This document shows positions 28,028 through 36,253 of a stretch of 64,000 nucleotides of DNA, one piece after another. This DNA is from Stappia stellulata DSM 5886 (GTDB lineage Bacteria; Pseudomonadota; Alphaproteobacteria; Rhizobiales; Stappiaceae): assembly GCF_000423705.1 (NCBI RefSeq), contig NZ_AUIM01000004.1, positions 574,587 through 638,586 on the forward strand. The letters are read 5' to 3'. Position numbers and translations under genes: made by a program. Position 1 is the stretch's first letter, and every line of letters begins with the position of its first letter. The notes under the pieces are model-generated. The model saw only the letters and a list, made by a program, of their open reading frames with translations. It was not told where the DNA came from and made no database searches.

Positions 28028-30109
28028 TCAGGCCTTGCGCACCCACACCGCGATATCGTGGAACGCGGCGCCGCCATAGGGGGCGACCGCGTCCGCGCCG
28101 GTCAACGTGTTGATGCCCTTGCCGTCCGGATAGGCCTCATTCGGCCAGATGCCCTCCGCGATTGCCACGCCCGGCTTGAGGCCTTCGGTCACGCGCAGAT
28201 GCAGCAAAACCGCCCCGCGCGCGTTGCCGATGCGGATCGCATCGCCGTCCTGAAGCCCGAGCGGCCCGGCATCCTCGGGCCGCATCATAAGCTCCGGACG
28301 CCCTTCCTTGTCGCGCGACCCCGCCGTCTCGTTGAAGGTCGAGTTCAGGAAGGAGCGCGCCGGCGCGGTCACAAGCCGGAAGGGATGGAGCTCGTCGGCG
28401 GCTTCCACGACGGCCCAATAGTCCGGCAGAGACGGTATCTCAGACCAGGGCCCCATTGGGCCGGCATTGGGTGCCGGCACCTTCGGCCAGTCGGGGCGGA
28501 AGCGAAACTTGCCGTCCGGCCAGGCGAAGCCCTTGAGATAATGCGCGGTCTCGAAATCCGGCTGGCAGTCGACCCAGCGGTCGCGCTCGATTTCCTCAAG
28601 CGAGCCGAAGTCGGACGCCTTCAGCATCCAGTCGATATGCTCGCGCGCGCTCATTGAGAAGCCGGGATGTTCCGTTGCGCCGAGCCGGCGCGCAAGGTCG
28701 TTCAGAACGACGAGATTCTCGCGCGTTTCGCCCGGCCCCTCGACGATCTTCGCGCCCAGCATCAGATACTGGTGGCCGCCGCCCTTGTAGATGTCGTCAT
28801 GCTCCAGAAACTGCGTTGCCGGCAGCACGATATCGGCCATTTGGGCAGTTTCCGTCATGAACTGCTCATGCACGCAGACGAAAAGATCCTCGCGGGCGAA
28901 GCCCTGCTTGACCAGTTCCTGCTCGGGCGCGACCGAGACCGGATTGGTATTCTGGATCAGCATGGCATGCACGGGCGGCCCGCCGCACAGCGCTTCGCTG
29001 TCGCCGGTCAGCACCCGGCCGACCTGGCTCTGGTCGAGCTGGCGCACACTGGAATCGCGCAAGTCGCTCGCCTCGATCATCGACTTGTCGAGCGTGTAGA
29101 TCGCGCCGTTGTTGTGGAACGCCCCGCCGCCCTCGTACTGCCAGGCGCCGGTCACGGCCGCGATGCAGGACGCCGCATGCATGGAAATCGCGCCGTTGCG
29201 CGAGCGCGTGAAGCCATAGCCCAGCCGGAAGTAGGTCCGTTTCGTCTCGCCGATCATCCGCGCGAAGGTCTCGATCTCCCCGACCGTGAGCCCGGTGATC
29301 GCCGATGCCCACTCCGGCGTGCGGGTCGCAACATGCGCCTCCAGCTCCGCCGGACAGTCGGTGAAGCGTTCCAGATAGGCGCGGTCGGCATGACCGTCGC
29401 GGAAGAGCACATGCATCGCGGCGCAGGCAAGGGCCGCATCCGTGCCCGGCCTGAGCACGAGCCCGAGGTCTGCCTGCTTGACCGTCTGTGTGGGATAAAC
29501 GTCGATGGCGACGATCTTCGCCCCGCGCGTCTTGCGCGCTGTGACCGCGTGGGTCATCACGTTGACCTGTGTCGAGACCGGATTGGTGCCCCAGATCACC
29601 ACCTGGTCGGAGACCGCCATCTCGCGCGGATCGGGACCGGCGAGCTTGCCGGTGCCGGCGATATAGCCGGTCCAGGCCATGTTGGTGCAGATCGTGTCGA
29701 ACTGCAGCGAATAACCCTTGGCATGGCGAAGCCGGTGGATGCTGTCGCGCTGCACCAGCCCCATGGTCCCGGCATAGTGATAGGGCCACACGCTCTGCGC
29801 GCCATGCTCGGCTTCCGCCTTCAGGAAGGCTTCGGCCACCGCATCGAGGGCCACATCCCAGGAGATCTCCTCGAACCGTCCCTCCCCCTTCGGCCCGACA
29901 CGGCGCAGGGGCTTCGTCAGACGGTCGGGATGATACAGCCGGTCCGCATAGCGCGCGACCTTGGCGCAGATCACGCCGGCGGTATAGGCGTTGTCGCGCG
30001 CGCCGCGCACCCGCCCGATCATACCATCCGCCAGAAGCTCCACCTCCAGCGCGCAGGTGGAGGGACAGTCATGCGGACAGGCGGACGCCTTGAGGACGGG
30101 AGCGGTCAT
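28028..30109 (-). CDS. Molybdopterin-dependent oxidoreductase (DMSO reductase superfamily)
   Basis: A 693-residue enzyme with a bis-MGD molybdenum cofactor. The N-terminus holds an iron-sulfur cluster motif C-x3-C-x3-C with a distant fourth Cys (ACPHDCPSTCALE and GVICAK), then molybdopterin domains (WGTNPVSTQVNVMTHAVTAR, IVAIDVYPTQTVKQADLGLV), and a C-terminal MGD-binding barrel (RSFLNSTFNETAGSRDKEG, LGLQDGDAIRIGNARG). There is no Tat signal, so it is cytoplasmic. No partner subunit gene is adjacent, so it may act alone with a soluble electron carrier. ATG 30109 starts six codons before the first cluster ligand region. Substrate unknown. Confidence 0.9.
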   Translation of the reverse strand: MTAPVLKASACPHDCPSTCALEVELLADGMIGRVRGARDNAYTAGVICAKVARYADRLYHPDRLTKPLRRVGPKGEGRFEEISWDVALDAVAEAFLKAEAEHGAQSVWPYHYAGTMGLVQRDSIHRLRHAKGYSLQFDTICTNMAWTGYIAGTGKLAGPDPREMAVSDQVVIWGTNPVSTQVNVMTHAVTARKTRGAKIVAIDVYPTQTVKQADLGLVLRPGTDAALACAAMHVLFRDGHADRAYLERFTDCPAELEAHVATRTPEWASAITGLTVGEIETFARMIGETKRTYFRLGYGFTRSRNGAISMHAASCIAAVTGAWQYEGGGAFHNNGAIYTLDKSMIEASDLRDSSVRQLDQSQVGRVLTGDSEALCGGPPVHAMLIQNTNPVSVAPEQELVKQGFAREDLFVCVHEQFMTETAQMADIVLPATQFLEHDDIYKGGGHQYLMLGAKIVEGPGETRENLVVLNDLARRLGATEHPGFSMSAREHIDWMLKASDFGSLEEIERDRWVDCQPDFETAHYLKGFAWPDGKFRFRPDWPKVPAPNAGPMGPWSEIPSLPDYWAVVEAADELHPFRLVTAPARSFLNSTFNETAGSRDKEGRPELMMRPEDAGPLGLQDGDAIRIGNARGAVLLHLRVTEGLKPGVAIAEGIWPNEAYPDGKGINTLTGADAVAPYGGAAFHDIAVWVRKA

Positions 30110-30192
30110 GGGGTCGAGCGGTTCCGGTTGTCGGGAAAGTGCGACCGCAGGGTTTCCTTCCAGCGAAAGACTGTCAAGCGTGCGCGGCGGCA

Positions 30193-30222
30193 CAAACGAA
30201 AAGACCGGCCAAACGGCCGGTC
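30193..30222 (-). terminator. Rho-independent terminator of ndk
   Basis: On the minus strand GACCGGCC, GTTT, GGCCGGTC is followed by TTTTCGTTTG (plus-strand stem 30203-30222). It lies about 30 bases past the ndk stop and before the oxidoreductase gene. Confidence 0.92.
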
Positions 30223-30253
30223 CTGACGCAGTTCAAATCGGATGAGGCAAGCC

Positions 30254-30676
30254 TCAGCCGACGATTTCGGTCTCGGAGAACCAGTAGGCGATCTCCTGAG
30301 CGGCCGTCTCGGGTGCGTCCGAACCGTGCACGGAGTTTTCGCCGATCGACAGCGCGTAGGACTTGCGGATCGTGCCCTCGGCCGCATCGGCCGGGTTGGT
30401 GGCGCCCATCACTTCGCGGTTCTTGGCAATCGCATTCTCTCCCTCGAGAACCTGCACGATCGTCGGAGCCGACGACATGAACTCGACGAGCTCGCCGAAG
30501 AACGGACGCTCCTTGTGGACCGCGTAGAAGCCCTCGGCCTCGCGCTGCGACATCCACACCCGCTTGGAAGCAACGACGCGCAGGCCGGCTTCTTCCAGCA
30601 TCGCGGTGATCGCGCCGGTGAGGTTGCGACGCGTTGCGTCGGGCTTGATCATCGAAAAGGTACGCTCGATCGCCAT
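30254..30676 (-). CDS. ndk: Nucleoside diphosphate kinase
   Basis: A 140-residue enzyme that equalises nucleoside triphosphate pools by passing the gamma-phosphate of ATP via a phosphohistidine. The N-terminus [18 protein letters not shown], the ATP-binding [16 protein letters not shown] and [20 protein letters not shown], and the active-site histidine in [14 protein letters not shown] are all intact. The length is standard. Its own terminator follows, so it is expressed separately from the next gene. Confidence 0.98.
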   Translation of the reverse strand: MAIERTFSMIKPDATRRNLTGAITAMLEEAGLRVVASKRVWMSQREAEGFYAVHKERPFFGELVEFMSSAPTIVQVLEGENAIAKNREVMGATNPADAAEGTIRKSYALSIGENSVHGSDAPETAAQEIAYWFSETEIVG

Positions 30677-30882
30677 GATGTTCTGGTCCTGTCTGGTTGC
30701 CGCCGGCCGCCCGTCTCACGGGTTCGCCAGCCGATTGAATTTCCGTATCCGTGTCTTCGGATGCCGCAGTCGTATAGCCGGGGAAATCGGCGTCCGCAAG
30801 GCCGGACCACGCCAGTGTTTTCCATGGATTCGCGGCAACAGGCGCGGCGAAGCCTGACAGTTTCAAACGGGCAATTTGCCGG

Positions 30883-31575
30883 CTAACCCGCCGCCGGTAT
30901 CCTGCGCGCGCTTCCGTCGAACAGATCGAGGCAGCGTTCGAACCAGTCGGCCACCGGCGTGTCCGCCTCGATGAGCTTCAGCGGACTGGATACGCGCGCC
31001 CATTGCAGTGTGCCGAAAAGACTGTAATCGCCATAGAGCGGATTGTTGCCACCGATGAACGGTTGCGAGCGAAGCATGATGTTCATCGGCACCAGCGCCT
31101 TTGCAATCTCCGCCACCCGCGCCTCGCGGTCGTGTTGCACCTCTTCCAGCGTCTGTCCGAAGCGCGCCTCCCGCGTTTGCCGAAAATAGGCCTGATCGGC
31201 AGGCGCGAGAATGTCGTGAACGTCCTTGACGATAAGCCGCACGAGCAATGCGCTTACCGACGCATTCGCCCAGCTGTCGACGAATTTCGCCGCCGCCCGA
31301 CCGCCGGCTCCCCCGAACAGGCTCGGCCGGTCGGGATAGCTGTCCTCCAGATACTCCGCGATGGCCCAACTGTCGCAAATCGTCCGCTCGCCATCGACCA
31401 GAATGGGCACGGTCTTGCCGGCCTCGGGCGCGATGTCCGCGATTTCGGTAAAAGGACGCGGCGCGATCTCGAACTCCAGTCCCTTGTGCAGAATTGCCAT
31501 TTTGGCCCGCCAGCAAAACGGGCTGAAAGGCCGCTCAGCATCGTTTCCGCAAAGCTCATAGAGAATTCGGGTCAA
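30883..31575 (-). CDS. Glutathione S-transferase family protein
   Basis: A 230-residue cytosolic GST. The thioredoxin-like domain contains YELCGNDAERPFSPFCWRAK at the usual active-site position, the cis-Pro segment AGKTVPILVDGERTICDSWA with the S-W-A-I glutathione contact, and EYLEDSYPDRPSLF; the rest is helical (NPLYGDYSLFGTLQWARV). The start is TTG 31575, supported by GGGGAGG ending five bases upstream. The substrate is unknown. It lies between ndk (same strand, 206-bp gap) and the divergent M20 peptidase. Confidence 0.9.
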   Translation of the reverse strand: MTRILYELCGNDAERPFSPFCWRAKMAILHKGLEFEIAPRPFTEIADIAPEAGKTVPILVDGERTICDSWAIAEYLEDSYPDRPSLFGGAGGRAAAKFVDSWANASVSALLVRLIVKDVHDILAPADQAYFRQTREARFGQTLEEVQHDREARVAEIAKALVPMNIMLRSQPFIGGNNPLYGDYSLFGTLQWARVSSPLKLIEADTPVADWFERCLDLFDGSARRIPAAG

Positions 31576-31936
31576 GGCGACCTCCCCGGTCAGGATGTGT
31601 GTGTGGAGCGGACCCTACCCGCAGGCCCGCCACGATCCAATTTCGAATTGCCGCACCGGACCGCGTCCCAGCGACGCCCTTGCCGAAGCCCGCCGGAATT
31701 GAATCATTTTCCGAACGCGCGGAATCATTTTGCCAACGTCCACCCCCACCCCACTGAGAACGCGTGGTTTTCGCTCGCAGCCCAAGACGGGACGGGTTAT
31801 CAATTGAACCCTCACCACCGGCGAAACGGGCCGTACCAGCCCCTCGCCCCACATGAAAAAACCGGGCCACCCCCCTCACGCGACTCATCGATTCCTCGTG
31901 CGGCGGAAAGGACCCGGTCGCCCAGAGAGGAACTCC
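31576..31936. other. Divergent intergenic region between GST and M20 peptidase, no gene seen
   Basis: This 361-bp stretch holds the promoters of the two divergent genes and no convincing ORF. The only structure I see is a direct repeat, GAATCATTTT at 31701-31710 and 31722-31731, 21 bp apart, plus two more GANTC sites at 31882 and 31890. Confidence 0.6.
31701..31731. repeat. Direct repeat upstream of M20 peptidase gene
   Basis: GAATCATTTT occurs twice with a 21-bp period (two helical turns), each copy followed by a base and then C-n-AACG-like sequence (CCGAACG and GCCAACG). It could bind a regulator as a tandem dimer. Both copies include a GANTC site. Confidence 0.5.
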
Positions 31937-33058
31937 ATGACTTCAACGACCGACGCGCTGCTGAACGGCCTGCTCGACTGGGTTCGCATCGAGACGCACA
32001 CCCCGGACACCGCCGGCCTGAACTCGCTGATGGATCTTGTCGCCGCGCAGGCCGCCGCCTTCGGCGCCACCAGCGAGCGCATTCCGGGTCGCAACGGCCA
32101 CGGCGATCACCTGCTGGTCTATTCGCCCTGGGGCGACCGCGAGACGCCCGGCATCCTGTTCATGAGCCATCTCGACACCGTGCACCCCAAGGGCACCGTC
32201 GACGCGGACCTTCCGATCCACATCGAGGGCGACGCGGCCTATGGCCCCGGCATCTGCGACATGAAGGGCGGCGCCTACAATGCGCTGGCCGCCATGCGCG
32301 CGGTCGCCGAATCCGGTACGGCCCCGCCCCTGCCCGTCCGCATTCTCTACACCTCCGACGAGGAGGTCGGCAGCCCGACCTCCCGCGCGCTGATCGAGGC
32401 GCAGGGCAAATGGGCGAAATACGCCCTCGTGACCGAACCCGCCCGCAACGGCGGACACGTCGTCACCGCGCGCAAGGGCGTTGGACGCTTCACGCTGAAG
32501 GTCGAGGGCCGGCCCTCGCATGCCGGAGCCCGTCACTGGCAGGGCCGCAGCGCCGTCACCGAACTTGCACACCAGATCATCGCGCTGGAGGCGATGACCG
32601 ATTATGACCGCGAGATCACCGTCAATGTCGGCCAGATCACCGGCGGCACCGGCACCAATGTCGTGCCCCAGCATGCCAGCGCCGAAATCGATCTGCGCGT
32701 GCCGACCGTGGAAGCGGCGAACGAAATGGTCGCCAGGATTACCGGGCTGACGCCGAAAACCCCGGACACGACGCTCACGATCACCGGCGGCATGAACCGC
32801 CCGCCCTTCGAGCAATCGGCGGCGAGCAAGGCGCTCTTCGACCACGCCGCGACGCTTGCCTCCGACATCGGCTTCGAGCTGATCGGCGAGACAACCGGCG
32901 GCGGGTCGGACGGCAACTTCATCGCAGCCGACGTCGCGACCCTCGACGGTCTCGGTCCGGATGGCGATGATGTGCATACGCTCAACGAGCGGATCTTCAT
33001 CTCGTCGCTTGAGCCGCGCATGCAGCTGATGAAGCGGCTGATCGAAACGCTCACCTGA
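31937..33058 (+). CDS. M20 family metallopeptidase (glutamate carboxypeptidase/CPG2-like)
   Basis: A 373-residue zinc-dependent amidohydrolase/peptidase. Metal ligands are seen in ILFMSHLDTVHPKG (His, with the catalytic Asp two on), GPGICDMKGGAYNAL (bridging Asp), YTSDEEVGSP (catalytic Glu then Glu), LVTEPARNGG (Glu/Asp) and a final His in GDDVHTLNERIF. The dimerisation domain sits between about residues 180 and 290. There is no signal peptide, so it is cytosolic, unlike periplasmic CPG2. ATG 31937 follows GAGAGGAAC. It probably hydrolyses an N-acyl or gamma-glutamyl type amide; the exact substrate is unknown. Confidence 0.92.
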   Translation: MTSTTDALLNGLLDWVRIETHTPDTAGLNSLMDLVAAQAAAFGATSERIPGRNGHGDHLLVYSPWGDRETPGILFMSHLDTVHPKGTVDADLPIHIEGDAAYGPGICDMKGGAYNALAAMRAVAESGTAPPLPVRILYTSDEEVGSPTSRALIEAQGKWAKYALVTEPARNGGHVVTARKGVGRFTLKVEGRPSHAGARHWQGRSAVTELAHQIIALEAMTDYDREITVNVGQITGGTGTNVVPQHASAEIDLRVPTVEAANEMVARITGLTPKTPDTTLTITGGMNRPPFEQSAASKALFDHAATLASDIGFELIGETTGGGSDGNFIAADVATLDGLGPDGDDVHTLNERIFISSLEPRMQLMKRLIETLT

Positions 33059-33060
33059 CA

Positions 33061-33090
33061 CGAAAAAGCCGGGCGCGCCTCGCGCCCGGC
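33061..33090 (-). terminator. Terminator between ugpC and M20 peptidase gene
   Basis: GCCGGGCGCG (33068-33077), CCT, CGCGCCCGGC (33081-33090) form a perfect 10-bp stem; on the minus strand a TTTTTCG tail follows. It therefore best fits termination of the minus-strand ugp transcript, although it lies only 9 bases past the plus-strand M20 stop and may serve both. Confidence 0.75.
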
Positions 33091-33118
33091 CGAGGATGAT
33101 GACAAAGCCTCGAAAAGG

Positions 33119-33259
33119 CGTCATCCCGGGCGCCGCGTCAGCGGAGACCCGGGATCGGGGAGGCACCGCCTCGCGGCTGGCAACGCCCTAGACAGGATAG
33201 GTTTTTGGCTCTCCGATACCGGGTCGCGCTTGCGCTTGCCCGGTATGACGCGGGAGAGC
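33119..33259. repeat. Palindromic intergenic repeat mosaic
   Basis: Two REP-like units lie between the terminator and ugpC. The first has TCATCCCGGG (33121-33130) against CCCGGGAT (33148-33155). The second has nested arms GCTCTCC (33208-33214) with GGAGAGC (33253-33259) and ATACCGGG (33216-33223) with CCCGGTAT (33239-33246). Such CCCGGG-centred palindromes are common dispersed intergenic elements in alphaproteobacteria. No gene is seen in 33091-33339. Confidence 0.6.
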
Positions 33260-33339
33260 ATTCGTATCCTTCGCCGGCAGCCTGGCGAACACCCGGCAAG
33301 CGCCGGGCGTCCTGACTCCGCAGAAAATACCCAAAGACC

Positions 33340-34392
33340 TCAGTCCGCGATGCGTTTGCCGTCGGCGCCGAAGAAATGCAGGTCGGCTGCCGCGCAGGTG
33401 ATATGGACGCGCGCGCCCGTCTGCGGGACCTTGGACGATCCCTCCACCCGCACGATCATCGCCTCGCCGTCGATCAGACGCACATGCGCGAGCGTCTCCG
33501 CGCCGAGCGCTTCGGCAATCGCCAGTTCGCCCGTCAGCACGGCGTCCGCCTCGCTGCAGAACGCCAGATGCTCCGGCCGCACGCCCACCGTCACCGCCTC
33601 TTCGGGCGGCGCGTTCTTCGTGCCGATCTGACCGAGCAGACCGCTTTCGCGCAGCCGTTCGACGGACAGGAAATTCATCGGCGGGGAACCGATGAAGCCG
33701 CCGACGAAGGTCGACGCCGGCGTGCGATAGACATCGAGCGGCGAGCCGACCTGTTCCGCGACGCCCCCGTTCATGACGATGATGCGGTCGGCCATGGTCA
33801 TGGCCTCCACCTGATCATGCGTGACATAAAGCGACGTGACGCCGAGACGGCGCTGCAGCGTCTTGATCTCCACGCGCATCTGCACCCGAAGCTTGGCATC
33901 GAGATTGGACAGCGGCTCGTCGAAGAGGAAGACCGCCGGCTCGCGCACGATGGCGCGCCCCATTGCGACGCGCTGGCGCTGTCCGCCGGACAACTGCCGC
34001 GGCTTGCGGGTCAGGTACTCGCCGATTTCCAGGATCTTCGCAGCCGCTTCGACACGCTCGGCGATTTCCGCCTTGGGAACGCCGGCGATCTTCAGCCCGT
34101 AGGCCATGTTGTCGTAGACGCTCATATGCGGATAAAGCGCATAGTTCTGGAACACCATGGCGATGTCGCGTTCACGCGGTTCCAGATCGTTGACGACGCG
34201 CCCGCCGATGGAGATCTCGCCGGAGGTGATCGTTTCCAGGCCAGCCACCATACGCAGCAAGGTGGACTTGCCGCAGCCGGACGGGCCGACGATGACGATC
34301 AGCTCGCCGTCGGCGATCTCGGCATCGACCCCATGGATGACCTCGGTCGGACCGTAGGATTTTCGAACGTCTGAAAGGGCGATCTGCGCCAT
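33340..34392 (-). CDS. ugpC: sn-Glycerol-3-phosphate ABC importer, ATPase subunit
   Basis: A 350-residue ATPase energising the Ugp importer. Walker [20 protein letters not shown]-loop [15 protein letters not shown], signature [19 protein letters not shown], Walker [16 protein letters not shown] and the H-loop YVTHDQ are followed by a C-terminal MalK-type regulatory domain ([25 protein letters not shown]). It is the last gene of a four-gene minus-strand operon, 6 bp after ugpE. Confidence 0.95.
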   Translation of the reverse strand: MAQIALSDVRKSYGPTEVIHGVDAEIADGELIVIVGPSGCGKSTLLRMVAGLETITSGEISIGGRVVNDLEPRERDIAMVFQNYALYPHMSVYDNMAYGLKIAGVPKAEIAERVEAAAKILEIGEYLTRKPRQLSGGQRQRVAMGRAIVREPAVFLFDEPLSNLDAKLRVQMRVEIKTLQRRLGVTSLYVTHDQVEAMTMADRIIVMNGGVAEQVGSPLDVYRTPASTFVGGFIGSPPMNFLSVERLRESGLLGQIGTKNAPPEEAVTVGVRPEHLAFCSEADAVLTGELAIAEALGAETLAHVRLIDGEAMIVRVEGSSKVPQTGARVHITCAAADLHFFGADGKRIAD

Positions 34393-34398
34393 CGGATG

Positions 34399-35244
34399 CT
34401 ATTTCTCGCTTTCCACGAGGCCCTTCACGAACAGCCTCTGCATGAAGACGACGACGGCCACGGGCGGCAGCATGGCCATCAGCGTGGTCGCCATGATGAC
34501 GGGCCAGTCGGCGATGTCGTCGCCGGAGGGAAACATCTGCTTGATGCCCATCACGATGGTGTTCATCTCCGGCTTGGTGGTGATCAGCAGCGGCCAGAGA
34601 TACTGGTTCCACCCGTAGATGAAGAGGATCACGAAAAGCGCGGCGATGTTGGTGCGCGACATCGGCAAAAGGATATCGAGGAAGAAGCGCACGGGTCCGG
34701 CGCCGTCGACGCGCGCGGCCTCCGCCAGTTCGTCTGGAACGGTGAGGAAGAACTGCCGGAACAGGAAAGTCGCGGTTGCCGAGGCGATCAGCGGCAGGAT
34801 CAGTCCTGTGTAGGAGTTCAGCATTCCGAAGCCCGCCACGACCTCATAGGTCGGCACGATGCGCACCTCTACCGGCAGCATCAGTGTCAAAAAGATGAGC
34901 CAGAAGAACATCATGCGGAACGGGAAGCGGAAATAGACGATGGCATAGGCGGAAATGATCGAAATCACGATCTTGCCGACCGCGATCCCCATCGCCATGA
35001 CGCTGGAATTGACGATCATCAGCCATACGGGCGCATTGATGCCTTGCGTCAGCGCGGCCGTGTAGTTTTCGATGAAATGCGCGCCCGGCAGCAAGGGCAT
35101 CGGCGGACGGGCGATCTCCGGCTGCGTCACCGTGGAGGCGACAAAGGCCATGTAGATCGGAAAGCAGATGATCGCGATGCCGACCAGCAAGCCGATATGG
35201 GTCAACCAGGTGCCAAGCCCGCGTTTTTCGACCATCCCGCTCAT
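34399..35244 (-). CDS. ugpE: sn-Glycerol-3-phosphate ABC importer, permease UgpE
   Basis: A 281-residue inner-membrane permease with about six TM helices and the EAA coupling motif (PDELAEAARVDGAGPVRFFL) that contacts UgpC. The first helix follows the start (WLTHIGLLVGIAIICFPIYM). The start codon shares one base with the ugpA stop (TGATG), so translation is coupled. It pairs with UgpA to form the channel. Confidence 0.95.
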   Translation of the reverse strand: MSGMVEKRGLGTWLTHIGLLVGIAIICFPIYMAFVASTVTQPEIARPPMPLLPGAHFIENYTAALTQGINAPVWLMIVNSSVMAMGIAVGKIVISIISAYAIVYFRFPFRMMFFWLIFLTLMLPVEVRIVPTYEVVAGFGMLNSYTGLILPLIASATATFLFRQFFLTVPDELAEAARVDGAGPVRFFLDILLPMSRTNIAALFVILFIYGWNQYLWPLLITTKPEMNTIVMGIKQMFPSGDDIADWPVIMATTLMAMLPPVAVVVFMQRLFVKGLVESEK

Positions 35245-36137
35245 CAGTAGTGCACCTTGCGTTCGATATAGCGGAACTGCACGACGGTCAGCAGGCCGAC
35301 GAGCACGAGCAGGATCACCGACTGGGCTGCCGACGAACCGAGGTCCTGTCCGACAAAACCGTCGGAGAACACCTTGTAGACCAGGATCGTCGTCGCCTGC
35401 TGCGGCCCGCCCGCTGTGATCGTGTGGATCACGCCGAAGGTCTCGAAGAAGGCGTAGACGATATTGACGACAAGCAGGAAGAACGTCGTCGGCGACAGAA
35501 GCGGGAACACGATGGTCCAGAAGCGGCGCGCGAAGCTAGCGCCGTCGATCGCCGCCGCCTCGATCACGCTTTTCGGAATTGCCTGGAGGCCGGCGAGAAA
35601 GAACAGGAAATTGTAGCTGATCTGCCGCCAGGAGGACGCGGCCACCACAAGGCCCATCGCCTCGCCGTCGTTGAGCACGTGGTTCCAGTCGTAGCCGGCG
35701 GCACTCAAGTACCAGGCAACGAGACCGACGTTTGGATTGAACATGAAAAGCCACAACACACCGGCAACGGCCGGCGCGACCGCATAGGGCCACACCAGAA
35801 GCGTCTTGTAGGCGCTCGACCCCTTGATCACGCGGTCGGCCATCACGGCAAGCCAGAGCGCGGCGCCCATGGAGGTCACCGTAACCAGCGTCGAAAACAC
35901 GACCGTCGTCTTGAAGGAGGCGAGATAATAGGGGTCGCTCAGCAGGAACTCGAAATTGCCCCAGCCGACGAACTGCGAACTGAGCCCGAAGGGGTCGGGG
36001 ATGAAAGCCGACTGATAAATCGCCTGCCCGGCCGGCCAGAAAAAGAACAACAAGGTGACCACGATCTGCGGCGCAAGCAGCAGATAGGGCAACAGCCGGT
36101 TGTTGAAGACGACGCGTTTTTGCATCTCGCGAGGCAC
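35244..36137 (-). CDS. ugpA: sn-Glycerol-3-phosphate ABC importer, permease UgpA
   Basis: A 297-residue permease with six TM helices and the EAA motif [20 protein letters not shown]. The N-terminal [20 protein letters not shown] and the C-terminal [20 protein letters not shown] are typical of UgpA. The start TTG/ATG region lies about 115 bp after ugpB, with two strong hairpins in between, an arrangement known to let binding-protein genes be expressed more than permease genes. Confidence 0.95.
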   Translation of the reverse strand: MPREMQKRVVFNNRLLPYLLLAPQIVVTLLFFFWPAGQAIYQSAFIPDPFGLSSQFVGWGNFEFLLSDPYYLASFKTTVVFSTLVTVTSMGAALWLAVMADRVIKGSSAYKTLLVWPYAVAPAVAGVLWLFMFNPNVGLVAWYLSAAGYDWNHVLNDGEAMGLVVAASSWRQISYNFLFFLAGLQAIPKSVIEAAAIDGASFARRFWTIVFPLLSPTTFFLLVVNIVYAFFETFGVIHTITAGGPQQATTILVYKVFSDGFVGQDLGSSAAQSVILLVLVGLLTVVQFRYIERKVHY

Positions 36138-36172
36138 CGTTCAGGCGGTTCTATATGATTATGCCGAATGCA

Positions 36173-36246
36173 CGGACGGCCCGAAGTGTGTCCGGGCCGT
36201 CCGCATGGTCGGAGACGGGGCGCCGCCGGCCTTGCACCGGCGGCGC
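36173..36246 (-). promoter_or_regulatory. Two mRNA hairpins between ugpB and ugpA
   Basis: CGGACGGCCCG (36173-36183) pairs with CGGGCCGTCCG (36193-36203), and GCGCCGCCGG (36220-36229) pairs with CCGGCGGCGC (36237-36246). Both are perfect stems without a T-tract. They lie right after the ugpB stop and before ugpA, so they are likely 3' stabilising or attenuating structures that raise the UgpB:UgpA ratio. Confidence 0.7.
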
Positions 36247-36253
36247 TCTTCCC

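Noticed and set aside
33200..33262. Possible CRISPR-like or direct-repeat array
   Set aside because: The structure is a nested palindrome with no regularly spaced repeat units; no CRISPR array was found anywhere in the window.
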